Shown: one piece after another, positions 1 to 4,611 of the stretch
Numbering within the stretch: position 1 is the first letter of the stretch
Layout: each line of letters opens with the position of its first letter
Made by a program: the position numbers and the translations under genes
Notes under the pieces: generated by a model
Databases searched by the model: none
What the model saw: the letters and a program-made list of their open reading frames with translations, nothing else
Told to the model about the DNA's origin: nothing
Source: an uncultured bacterium
GTDB taxonomy: Bacteria > Bacillota_I > Bacilli_A > RF39 > UBA660
Direction of reading: 5' to 3'
DNA: 6,213 bases
Assembly: GCA_949285775.1 (NCBI GenBank)
Contig: CASEAD010000128.1
Location: 1 to 6,213, forward strand

Positions 1-240
1 ATAGATTATGACTTATTACTAAAACTAAACGGCTTAGATAAAGATGACTATATCTATCCTAATCAAACACTCCTCCTACCAAGATCAGGACTAACTGTCT
101 ACCTAACTAAACAAGGAGATACTTTAAATGAAATAATAGAGAATTTAGATACTGATATAAATAAATTACTATCACAAAACAAAAACATTTATTTACAACC
201 AGAACAAATAATAGTATTTGAATCCCAAAATCAGAATTGA
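1..240 (+). CDS. LysM-domain protein, C-terminal fragment (5' end outside window)
   Basis: This is an open frame from the first base to a TGA stop, giving 79 visible residues. Residues 1-28 look like the second half of one LysM repeat (LLKLNGL, then IYPNQTLLLP). Residues 32-75 form a complete second repeat: the hallmark QGDTLNEI at 38-45, a helix ending in LLSQN, and LQPEQIIVF at 65-73. LysM repeats bind N-acetylglucosamine-containing glycans such as peptidoglycan, so the protein probably acts at the cell wall or on the spore surface. Its N-terminal domain is not visible, so I cannot tell a wall hydrolase from a spore coat or cortex protein. There is no tail after the last repeat, so the LysM modules are C-terminal. 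The second repeat departs from consensus (QNKNI instead of a typical NNL) but the fold motif is clear. A terminator overlapping the stop codon separates this gene from rpmE. Confidence 0.8.
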   Translation: MDYDLLLKLNGLDKDDYIYPNQTLLLPRSGLTVYLTKQGDTLNEIIENLDTDINKLLSQNKNIYLQPEQIIVFESQNQN

Positions 241-260
241 CAATATAATCAATTTTTTTT
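235..260 (+). terminator. Intrinsic terminator of the LysM gene, overlapping its stop codon
   Basis: AATTGA (235-240) pairs with TCAATT (249-254) across an 8-base loop, and an unbroken T run covers 253-260. The left arm contains the TGA stop codon at 238-240. The stem is short and AT-rich, so it may be only moderately efficient. The TTGACA at 237-242 falls inside this hairpin and is not counted as a promoter. Confidence 0.6.
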
Positions 261-303
261 CATATTATTCTAAAAAAACACATATAAAATTTACAAATAA
301 TTA

Positions 304-331
304 TTGAAAATATATTTATTTATGCTATAAT
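304..331 (+). promoter_or_regulatory. Sigma-A-type promoter of rpmE
   Basis: The -35 box is TTGAAA at 304-309 and the -10 box is a perfect TATAAT at 326-331, with a 16-base spacer. TG at 323-324 adds an extended -10 (TGCTATAAT). Transcription would begin near 338, leaving a leader of about 55 bases that contains the hairpin at 352-372. Confidence 0.75.
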
Positions 332-351
332 ATCTAGTGTATTTATTATCT

Positions 352-372
352 ATGACCTGATTATAAGGTTAT
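352..372 (+). promoter_or_regulatory. Leader hairpin upstream of rpmE (candidate L31 autoregulatory element)
   Basis: ATGACCT (352-358) pairs with AGGTTAT (366-372) around a 7-base loop, GATTATA. This gives seven consecutive pairs including one G-U. A purine-rich stretch with the ribosome binding site (GGGAG at 380-384) follows, eight bases before the ATG. Structured leaders that mediate ribosomal protein feedback are known for L31 mRNAs in Firmicutes. The position and hairpin-plus-SD layout fit such a leader, but I cannot confirm family membership by eye. Confidence 0.45.
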
Positions 373-392
373 GGCGGAAGGGAGAAAGTAAA

Positions 393-602
393 ATGAAAAA
401 AAATATACATCCAAATTATGTAGAAGCAACTGTTACTTGTGCTTGTGGCAATACTTTTACTACAATGTCTACCAAGGATAAGATAAGTGTTGAAGTTTGT
501 TCTAATTGTCATCCTTTTTACACAGGTAAGCAAAATTTAACTAGTAAAAAAGGACAAGTTGAAAAGTTCAATAAAAAATATGGATTTGACAAAGCAGCAT
601 AA
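393..602 (+). CDS. rpmE: 50S ribosomal protein L31, zinc-binding type
   Basis: The gene encodes a complete 69-residue L31, a late-assembling protein of the large ribosomal subunit. It opens with the typical MKKNIHPNY. It carries the four-cysteine zinc site of the C+ paralogue: C16 and C18 (CAC) with C36 and C39 ([12 protein letters not shown]). The family body extends to the C-terminal KFNKKYGF, and the length is normal for type A L31. The ATG at 393 has GGGAG at 380-384, eight bases upstream. The gene has its own promoter and terminator and is monocistronic. The upstream hairpin suggests translational feedback, as is common for ribosomal proteins. Zinc-type L31 is often replaced by a cysteine-free paralogue under zinc starvation; whether such a paralogue exists here cannot be seen. 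Confidence 0.97.
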   Translation: MKKNIHPNYVEATVTCACGNTFTTMSTKDKISVEVCSNCHPFYTGKQNLTSKKGQVEKFNKKYGFDKAA

Positions 603-619
603 TAAAATGTTGCTTTTTT
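591..619 (+). terminator. Intrinsic terminator of rpmE, built into the end of the gene
   Basis: AAAGCAGCAT (591-600) pairs with ATGTTGCTTT (607-616), ten pairs with one G-U, across the six-base loop AATAAA. The T-tract covers 614-619. The left arm is the last coding codons of rpmE and the loop contains the end of its TAA stop codon (600-602). The -35 box of the next promoter starts at 621, two bases after the T-tract. Confidence 0.85.
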
Positions 620-620
620 C

Positions 621-649
621 TTGACATAAATAAAATATTATCATATTAT
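621..649 (+). promoter_or_regulatory. Sigma-A-type promoter of rpiB
   Basis: A perfect TTGACA (621-626) is separated by the ideal 17 bases from TATTAT (644-649). The predicted start is near 656, giving a leader of roughly 35 bases before the rpiB ATG. The -35 box nearly touches the preceding terminator's T-tract. Confidence 0.8.
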
Positions 650-689
650 TAAAAAAGGGAAGTACAAAATTTAGAAAGGAAGATGACAA

Positions 690-1133
690 ATGAGAATTGG
701 TATAACAAGTGATCATAGAGGAGTATATTTAAAAAAGACACTAATTGAATACTTAGAACATGCCAACCATACTGTAATTAATTACGGAACCGACAGTATA
801 GAATCAGTTGATTTCCCAGACTATGCTTTTAAACTAGGTAATGGCATAAAACAAAAAAAAGTAGATTTAGGAATTGCTATATGTGGTACAGGTATTGGTA
901 TGAGTATAGCTTTAAATAAAATGAAAGGAATTTACTGTGCAAAAATATGCAATGTAAGTGAAGCAATGTTTTGCAAAAGCCATAATAACGCTAATGCCGT
1001 AGCAATCTCTGCTGATATTGATGAATCCTTAGCAAAAGCAATGATCGATAAATTTATAGAAACACCATTTTCTAATATAGATAAATATATTAAAAGAAAT
1101 AACAAAATAAAGGATAAAGAAAAAAATGGTTAA
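690..1133 (+). CDS. rpiB: Ribose-5-phosphate isomerase B (RpiB/LacAB family)
   Basis: The product is a complete 147-residue protein, close to the usual length of about 150. RpiB interconverts ribose 5-phosphate and ribulose 5-phosphate in the non-oxidative pentose phosphate pathway in the cytoplasm. Visible signatures are the N-terminal ITSDHRG (5-11), ESVDFPDYA (38-46), and CGTGIGMS (65-72), where C65 is the expected catalytic base and T67 lies in the anion hole. SHNNANAVA (97-105) supplies the conserved H98 and N99. The related galactose-6-phosphate isomerase subunits LacA and LacB share the fold. The single-copy gene and the complete RpiB active site favour RpiB. The ATG at 690 follows AGAAAGGA (673-680); an ATG at 683 is out of frame and soon closes. 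The 3' end overlaps the next gene by 8 bases, so the two are probably co-transcribed and translationally coupled. Confidence 0.93.
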   Translation: MRIGITSDHRGVYLKKTLIEYLEHANHTVINYGTDSIESVDFPDYAFKLGNGIKQKKVDLGIAICGTGIGMSIALNKMKGIYCAKICNVSEAMFCKSHNNANAVAISADIDESLAKAMIDKFIETPFSNIDKYIKRNNKIKDKEKNG

Positions 1134-1320
1134 ACTTATACTGTATATACTTATTATTCCTATAACTGCCTGGAGTGTTGACAGTATAAATCTAAATAGT
1201 ATTTTTAAAAAAAGTAAAGATAATTATTATCAAGCGAGAGTAGTATATATGTTTATAATAATGAGTCTTTCTTACTTAGTAGTAAATTTTGTATATGATT
1301 TTTTTCAGACATTTAATTAA
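1126..1320 (+). CDS. ywzB: Small DUF1146 (YwzB-like) membrane protein
   Basis: The product is 64 residues with two hydrophobic segments, about 3-17 and 40-60. They are joined by a polar, lysine-rich stretch with the pattern AWSVDSINLNSIFKK (15-29) and a YYQARVVY boundary (34-41). This layout and the LSYLVVNFVYDFF ending (48-60) match my memory of the DUF1146 family, typified by Bacillus subtilis YwzB. That family has no firmly known function. The call rests on pattern memory plus context: in B. subtilis ywzB also lies between the rpiB/atp region and spoIID. The ATG at 1126 overlaps the rpiB stop (ATGGTTAA), with AGGA at 1111-1114 upstream, so translation probably depends on rpiB. Two membrane passes with a short cytoplasmic or external loop are likely; I cannot fix the topology. 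Confidence 0.75.
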   Translation: MVKLILYILIIPITAWSVDSINLNSIFKKSKDNYYQARVVYMFIIMSLSYLVVNFVYDFFQTFN

Positions 1321-1321
1321 A

Positions 1322-1351
1322 GAATATTTCTAACTTATATTAGAATATATT
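1322..1351 (+). promoter_or_regulatory. Candidate sigma-E-like promoter of spoIID
   Basis: GAATATT (1322-1328) fits the remembered sigma-E -35 pattern kmATATT at every position. After 15 bases, AATATATT (1344-1351) matches cATACAnT at six of eight positions. The start would be near 1358, leaving a leader of about 45 bases. spoIID is sigma-E-dependent in B. subtilis. The region is so AT-rich that chance matches are likely, hence low confidence. Confidence 0.3.
1324..1348 (+). repeat. Imperfect inverted repeat between ywzB and spoIID
   Basis: TTCTAA (1328-1333) pairs with TTAGAA (1340-1345) across a six-base loop. The stem extends by AAT/ATA-type pairs on either side of a single unpaired T at 1327. 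It starts just after the ywzB stop and lies inside the candidate spoIID promoter. It has no T-tract, so it is a poor terminator; it could be an operator-like dyad or chance in AT-rich DNA. Confidence 0.3.
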
Positions 1352-1402
1352 TATATATAGTCATTAAATTATTGGAGTATTTGATAAAAGAATGAGGTTA
1401 AT

Positions 1403-2341
1403 ATGAAGAGAATATTTTTATATACCGCAGTTTTAGTAAGTATTCCTTTTTTAATTGTTATTTTATACAATAATAATACCAAAAAGGAAGTAATAGAAGA
1501 AATAGAATTAAAATATTTTTCAAATATTATTGTTAGAGTAATGAGAGAAAGTACAAACACCATTGAAAATATAAGGCTAGAAGAATATATAGAAGGTGTC
1601 GTAGCGGGAGAAATGCCAGCACTATTTGAAGAAGAAGCTCTAAAAGCTCAAGCAGTCGCTAGTAGGAGTTATGTTTTAAAAAAAATTGAAGATAATAAAA
1701 ATAATAATTATGATGTAACCGATACTGTTACCAATCAAGTTTACCTAGATGAAGAAAACTTAAAAAATAAATGGCAAGATAATTATACTGAATATATTAA
1801 TAGAATTAGAACCGCTGTTAACGAAACTTCAATGGAATATTTAGAATATAATGGTGAAGTGATAAATGCAATGTTTTTTTCCACAAGTAATGGTTATACA
1901 GAAGATGCTGAATTAGTATTTAAAGAAGATATCCCTTATCTAAAAAGTGTTGAATCTTCATGGGATAGTGACGTATCTACCGCATTTAACTATACAGAAC
2001 AATTCAGTTTACAAGAATTCTATGAAAAATTAAATATACCATATAATAGTACCCTTACAGTGGAAATAAAAGAAAGAAGTGCAAGCAATAGAATACTATC
2101 CCTAATTATAAATAATACTGAGTTCACAGGAAGAGATTTATATAACAAGTTAGGATTAAGATCAACAGATTTTAATATTACCCAAATAGGAAGTAACGTA
2201 GTTATAGATACAGTAGGATATGGACACGGTGTAGGAATGAGTCAATATGGTGCACAGGGAATGGCATTAGCAGGTTATAAATATGATGAAATTTTAAAGC
2301 ATTACTATATAAACACCAATATTGCCAAATTAGAAGAATAA
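1403..2341 (+). CDS. spoIID: Stage II sporulation protein D, peptidoglycan lytic transglycosylase
   Basis: The product is 312 residues with an N-terminal membrane anchor (about 4-22) and an extracytoplasmic SpoIID/LytB domain. SpoIID cleaves glycan strands in the septal and engulfment-zone peptidoglycan, working with SpoIIM and SpoIIP so that the mother-cell membrane can migrate around the forespore. Visible motifs are EEYIEGVVAGEMPA (60-73), with E70 at the place of the catalytic glutamate, and EALKAQAVASRSYV (78-91). FFSTSNGYTEDAE lies in the middle, and GYGHGVGMSQYGAQGMA (272-288) near the C-terminus. The length is close to that of the Bacillus protein. It has no cysteine, so the Cys/His zinc site described for the Clostridioides difficile enzyme is absent. 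The ATG at 1403 follows GAGG at 1394-1397. SpoIID acts on glycans prepared by SpoIIP, which is not in the window. Confidence 0.95.
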   Translation: MKRIFLYTAVLVSIPFLIVILYNNNTKKEVIEEIELKYFSNIIVRVMRESTNTIENIRLEEYIEGVVAGEMPALFEEEALKAQAVASRSYVLKKIEDNKNNNYDVTDTVTNQVYLDEENLKNKWQDNYTEYINRIRTAVNETSMEYLEYNGEVINAMFFSTSNGYTEDAELVFKEDIPYLKSVESSWDSDVSTAFNYTEQFSLQEFYEKLNIPYNSTLTVEIKERSASNRILSLIINNTEFTGRDLYNKLGLRSTDFNITQIGSNVVIDTVGYGHGVGMSQYGAQGMALAGYKYDEILKHYYINTNIAKLEE

Positions 2342-2372
2342 TTTAAAAAAATAAAAAAATAAATTTATGTAT

Positions 2373-2402
2373 GTATATTATCTCTGTTTTTAGTTAATAA
2401 TG
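2373..2402 (+). promoter_or_regulatory. Candidate sigma-F-like promoter of spoIIQ
   Basis: GTATA (2373-2377) is an exact match to the remembered sigma-F -35 (GywTA). Exactly 15 bases later, GTTAATAATG (2393-2402) matches GgnrAnAnTw except at the second and last positions. spoIIQ is a sigma-F gene in B. subtilis, so element, spacing and gene agree. The caveat is that the start would fall near 2408, leaving only about a dozen bases before the ATG, with the ribosome binding site at the very 5' end. Confidence 0.4.
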
Positions 2403-2419
2403 GAAATAGAGGTGAGAAA

Positions 2420-3085
2420 ATGACAAAAAGAAAACTTAAACCATTTGCAGTATCTATTATATATGTATTATCAATCGTAATGCTAGTTTTTAGTATGTAT
2501 TTCATACAAGGAATTATCAGTAACGCTGTACTAAAAGAGGATGAATCAAACATAACAGATAATATTGAAGATGAAATTATAGTTAATACTGATGACGAAG
2601 TAAATGTTGAAGACATTCCGGTTGTTAATACAGACAGTCAAATAATCAGACCATATATAGATGAATCTGTTAAAATTGCAAGAAATTATTATGACTACCA
2701 AGCTGATACCACTAGTCAAGAAAATTCTATTATTTACTATGAGAATACCTATATGCAAAATTCCGGTATTGATTATACAGGAAGTACAGAATTTGATGTA
2801 GTAAGTATCTTAGATGGAACTGTTATTTCTGTAAGTGATGATGACATACTAGGTACAAGTATTCAAATAAAACATTCAAACGATTTAGTTTCCGTATATC
2901 AAAGTATGTCAAACGTAACAGTAAAAGAAAACGACACAGTAACACAAGGAACAGTATTAGGAAAAAGTGGCGAATCTAACATCAACAGTGATTTAGGTAA
3001 CCATCTACATTTTGAATTATATCATCAAGGTAGTGTAGTTAATCCGGAAGAATACTATGGCAAGTTACTTGGTGAGTTAAATTAA
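2420..3085 (+). CDS. spoIIQ: Stage II sporulation protein Q, degenerate M23/LytM-fold scaffold
   Basis: The product is 221 residues: a short basic N-terminus, one transmembrane helix (about 9-33), an acidic linker (39-75), and a LytM-type domain in the C-terminal half. In Bacilli, SpoIIQ sits in the forespore membrane and binds SpoIIIAH of the mother-cell membrane across the intermembrane space. Together they form part of the channel needed for engulfment and late sigma-G activity. The metalloprotease motif is broken: the first ligand position of HxxxD reads N114-S-G-I-D118, while HLH is kept at 195-197. A peptidase role is therefore unlikely, as in B. subtilis SpoIIQ. A generic M23 protein is the alternative, but its place between spoIID and spoIIID, its size and its single anchor favour SpoIIQ. 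The ATG at 2420 follows GAGGTGAG (2409-2416). A terminator begins right after the TAA stop. Confidence 0.9.
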   Translation: MTKRKLKPFAVSIIYVLSIVMLVFSMYFIQGIISNAVLKEDESNITDNIEDEIIVNTDDEVNVEDIPVVNTDSQIIRPYIDESVKIARNYYDYQADTTSQENSIIYYENTYMQNSGIDYTGSTEFDVVSILDGTVISVSDDDILGTSIQIKHSNDLVSVYQSMSNVTVKENDTVTQGTVLGKSGESNINSDLGNHLHFELYHQGSVVNPEEYYGKLLGELN

Positions 3086-3112
3086 AAAGAAGGCGGTTAA
3101 ACCGTTTTTTTT
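3086..3112 (+). terminator. Intrinsic terminator of spoIIQ
   Basis: CGGT (3094-3097) pairs with ACCG (3101-3104) around a TAA loop. The stem extends outward through the A/G-rich 3086-3093 against the eight-base T run at 3105-3112, with several G-U pairs. The GC core is short, but the T-tract and the position just after the stop codon support it. Confidence 0.65.
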
Positions 3113-3140
3113 CATAAACACTAAAGTACTAAAATATAAT
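3112..3140 (+). promoter_or_regulatory. Promoter of spoIIID, candidate sigma-E-like or sigma-A-like
   Basis: Read as sigma-E, TCATAAA (3112-3118) carries the ATA core of kmATATT and lies 14 bases before AATATAAT (3133-3140), which matches cATACAnT at six of eight positions. The same DNA can be read as sigma-A, TTCATA (3111-3116), 18 bases, TATAAT (3135-3140). spoIIID is sigma-E-dependent in B. subtilis, which favours the first reading, but sequence alone does not decide. Confidence 0.45.
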
Positions 3141-3162
3141 AGAATAAAAAGGGGATAATTTA

Positions 3163-3420
3163 ATGGATAAAAGAATTATTAACAGAGTCATAGAAGAAGG
3201 AAATTACATAATTAAAACTGGTAAAACAGTAAGAGAAATGGCAAAAATTTTTAATGTCAGTAAAAGTACTGTTCATAAAGATTTAAGCGATAGATTATTA
3301 GAAATAGACGCTAATATGTATAATAAAGTAGCAAAAATATTACAATATCACATCAACATTAGACATATTAGAGGAGGAGAATCAACAAGAACTAAATTTT
3401 TGGAAAAAAATGCAAATTAA
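3163..3420 (+). CDS. spoIIID: SpoIIID, mother-cell sporulation transcription factor
   Basis: The product is 85 residues, slightly shorter than the roughly 93-residue B. subtilis protein because of a shorter C-terminal tail. SpoIIID is a small DNA-binding protein of the mother cell. It activates or represses many sigma-E genes and helps switch on sigma-K. The helix-turn-helix spans about 22-41, with the family-diagnostic VSKSTVHKDL at 32-41. The C-terminal half holds AKILQYH and the basic IRHIRGGE (66-73), which belongs to the second DNA-contacting region in this family. The ATG at 3163 has GGGGA at 3151-3155, seven bases upstream. No terminator separates it from mbl, so read-through into mbl is possible. 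In B. subtilis SpoIIID represses spoIID, but I see no ACAAG-type SpoIIID box in the spoIID upstream region here. Confidence 0.96.
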   Translation: MDKRIINRVIEEGNYIIKTGKTVREMAKIFNVSKSTVHKDLSDRLLEIDANMYNKVAKILQYHINIRHIRGGESTRTKFLEKNAN

Positions 3421-3434
3421 TAGTATTCAAAAGG

Positions 3435-3462
3435 TTTAATCTATGTTAAAATAAAGATTAGG
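3435..3462 (+). repeat. Inverted repeat bracketing the mbl -10 box
   Basis: TTTAATCT (3435-3442) and AGATTAGG (3455-3462) form six Watson-Crick pairs plus two G-T pairs at the base, across a 12-base loop. The -10 of the putative mbl promoter is in the loop. It could be a weak operator, or an RNA hairpin near the ribosome binding site in read-through transcripts from spoIIID. Chance is possible. Confidence 0.3.
3444..3452 (+). promoter_or_regulatory. Extended -10 promoter of mbl
   Basis: TGTTAAAAT (3444-3452) is an extended -10 (TGn before TAAAAT). The -35 region is weak: TTCAAA at 3426-3431 is only 15 bases upstream. The start would be near 3459, just before the ribosome binding site GGATGGTGAT (3461-3470), so the leader would be short. 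mbl may also be read from the spoIIID promoter. Confidence 0.4.
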
Positions 3463-3473
3463 ATGGTGATATT

Positions 3474-4472
3474 ATGTTTAATAAAGACATTGGAATAGAC
3501 TTGGGAACAGCAAACGTATTAATTTATATTAAAGGACAAGGTATAGTATTAAATGAGCCAAGTGTTGTAGCAATAGATTCAGATACCAAAAAACCATTAG
3601 CGGTAGGAATGGAAGCAAGAGATATGCTAGGAAGAACACCAGGGAAAGTAAAAGCAATCAAACCAATGAAAGACGGTGTAATTGCCGATTTTGAAACAAC
3701 AGAGGTAATGCTTAACTACTTCATTAAGAAGGTAAATGGCAGAAGCTTTTTTTCCAGACCAAGAATACTTATATGTTGTCCATCTAATATCACTCAAGTA
3801 GAAAAAAATGCAATTAAAGAGGCCGCCGAAAGAACTGGTGCTAAAAAAGTATTTTTAGAAGAAGAACCTAAAGTAGCGGCTATTGGGGCTGGCATGGATA
3901 TATCAAAACCAAGTGGTAATATGGTAATTGATATTGGGGGTGGAACTACTGATATAGCTATATTATCATTAGGAGGTATAGTAAATAGTGCTTCAATAAG
4001 AATTGCAGGAAATGCTTTTGATAATGATATTGTTAAATATATTAAAGATAAATATAAATTACTAGTTGGCGAAAGAACTGCAGAAGACATAAAAATAACA
4101 ATTGGAACTGTTTTTCCCGGATCTAGAAATGAAAAAATGGAAGTTAGAGGCCGTGACTTAGTAACCGGATTACCACATTCAATCACAATAAATAGTGACG
4201 AAGTTGAAGAAGCCCTAAGAGAAAGCATTTACACTATAATTCACGCTGCAAAAGGCATACTAGAACAAACACCACCAGAATTGTCAGCAGATATTATAGA
4301 TAAAGGAATTGTATTAACTGGAGGTGGAAGTATGGTTGATGGATTTAGTCAACTTCTTTCTCAAGAACTAAAAGTACCTGTATTTATTGCCGAAAGTCCT
4401 CTAACATGTGTAGCCGAAGGAACAGGCGTACTACTTGATAATATTCATCTAATAGATGGAAGTAGAATATAA
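3474..4472 (+). CDS. mbl: Mbl, MreB-family actin-like cell-shape protein
   Basis: The product is a complete 332-residue MreB-family protein, the usual length. These proteins polymerise with ATP under the membrane and guide the lateral wall-synthesis machinery. The actin-fold nucleotide motifs are visible: phosphate-1 DLGTAN (9-14), FLEEEPKVAAIGAG (127-140) with the expected catalytic glutamates, phosphate-2 DIGGGTTD (153-160), and the adenosine loop TGGGSM (282-287). The blocks KDGVIADFE, RILICCPSNIT, LLVGERTAEDIK and TPPELSADIID are typical. I call it Mbl rather than MreB or MreBH because it directly follows spoIIID, as in B. subtilis, and starts MFNKDIGIDLGTANV like Mbl. The window shows no mreC or mreD beside it. 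It starts with ATG at 3474 behind GGTGAT and ends in a strong terminator. Confidence 0.93.
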   Translation: MFNKDIGIDLGTANVLIYIKGQGIVLNEPSVVAIDSDTKKPLAVGMEARDMLGRTPGKVKAIKPMKDGVIADFETTEVMLNYFIKKVNGRSFFSRPRILICCPSNITQVEKNAIKEAAERTGAKKVFLEEEPKVAAIGAGMDISKPSGNMVIDIGGGTTDIAILSLGGIVNSASIRIAGNAFDNDIVKYIKDKYKLLVGERTAEDIKITIGTVFPGSRNEKMEVRGRDLVTGLPHSITINSDEVEEALRESIYTIIHAAKGILEQTPPELSADIIDKGIVLTGGGSMVDGFSQLLSQELKVPVFIAESPLTCVAEGTGVLLDNIHLIDGSRI

Positions 4473-4500
4473 TATGAATTCTAAAAAAATATATAAAACT

Positions 4501-4525
4501 TTCCTATAATAATAGGAATTTTTTT
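4501..4525 (+). terminator. Intrinsic terminator of mbl
   Basis: TTCCTAT (4501-4507) pairs perfectly with ATAGGAA (4512-4518) across the four-base loop AATA, followed by a run of seven Ts (4519-4525). It lies about 30 bases after the mbl stop codon. Confidence 0.85.
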
Positions 4526-4558
4526 CTTATCTATAAAAAGTAAACAAAATAAAACTAA

Positions 4559-4588
4559 TTGACACCCCTATTTATTTAATGATATAAT
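4559..4588 (+). promoter_or_regulatory. Strong sigma-A-type promoter of the 504-residue membrane protein gene
   Basis: Perfect TTGACA (4559-4564) and TATAAT (4583-4588) lie 18 bases apart. TG at 4580-4581 adds an extended -10. This is the best consensus promoter in the window. The start would be near 4595, only about 17 bases before the preferred TTG start codon. Confidence 0.85.
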
Positions 4589-4611
4589 TACTTAGAATAG
4601 AGGTGATTCTT

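Noticed and set aside
1..240. Alternative genetic code with TGA as tryptophan
   Set aside because: TGG encodes tryptophan in ywzB and spoIID, no TGA occurs inside the coding frames, and the TGA at 238-240 coincides with a terminator.
237..266. TTGACA at 237-242 followed by CATATT as a promoter
   Set aside because: The box lies within the LysM terminator stem and the -10 is poor; a much better promoter for rpmE is at 304-331.
1321..1402. SpoIIID binding site upstream of spoIID
   Set aside because: SpoIIID represses spoIID in B. subtilis, but I find no ACAAG or CTTGT core on either strand in this spacer.
2341..2372. A/T run after spoIID as a terminator
   Set aside because: No stable stem followed by a T-tract is present; it is simply an A-rich spacer.
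2365..2758. Two minus-strand open frames opposite spoIIQ
   Set aside because: Both are low-complexity Ser/Ile/Asn shadows of the acidic linker region of spoIIQ without start signals.
3794..4228. 144-codon open frame on the minus strand
   Set aside because: It lies entirely inside the strongly conserved mbl gene, shows no ribosome binding site or recognisable motif, and is a shadow of the sense codons.
4474..4509. Eleven-codon open frame starting at ATG 4474, just after mbl
   Set aside because: It has no ribosome binding site and runs into the terminator stem; most likely chance.
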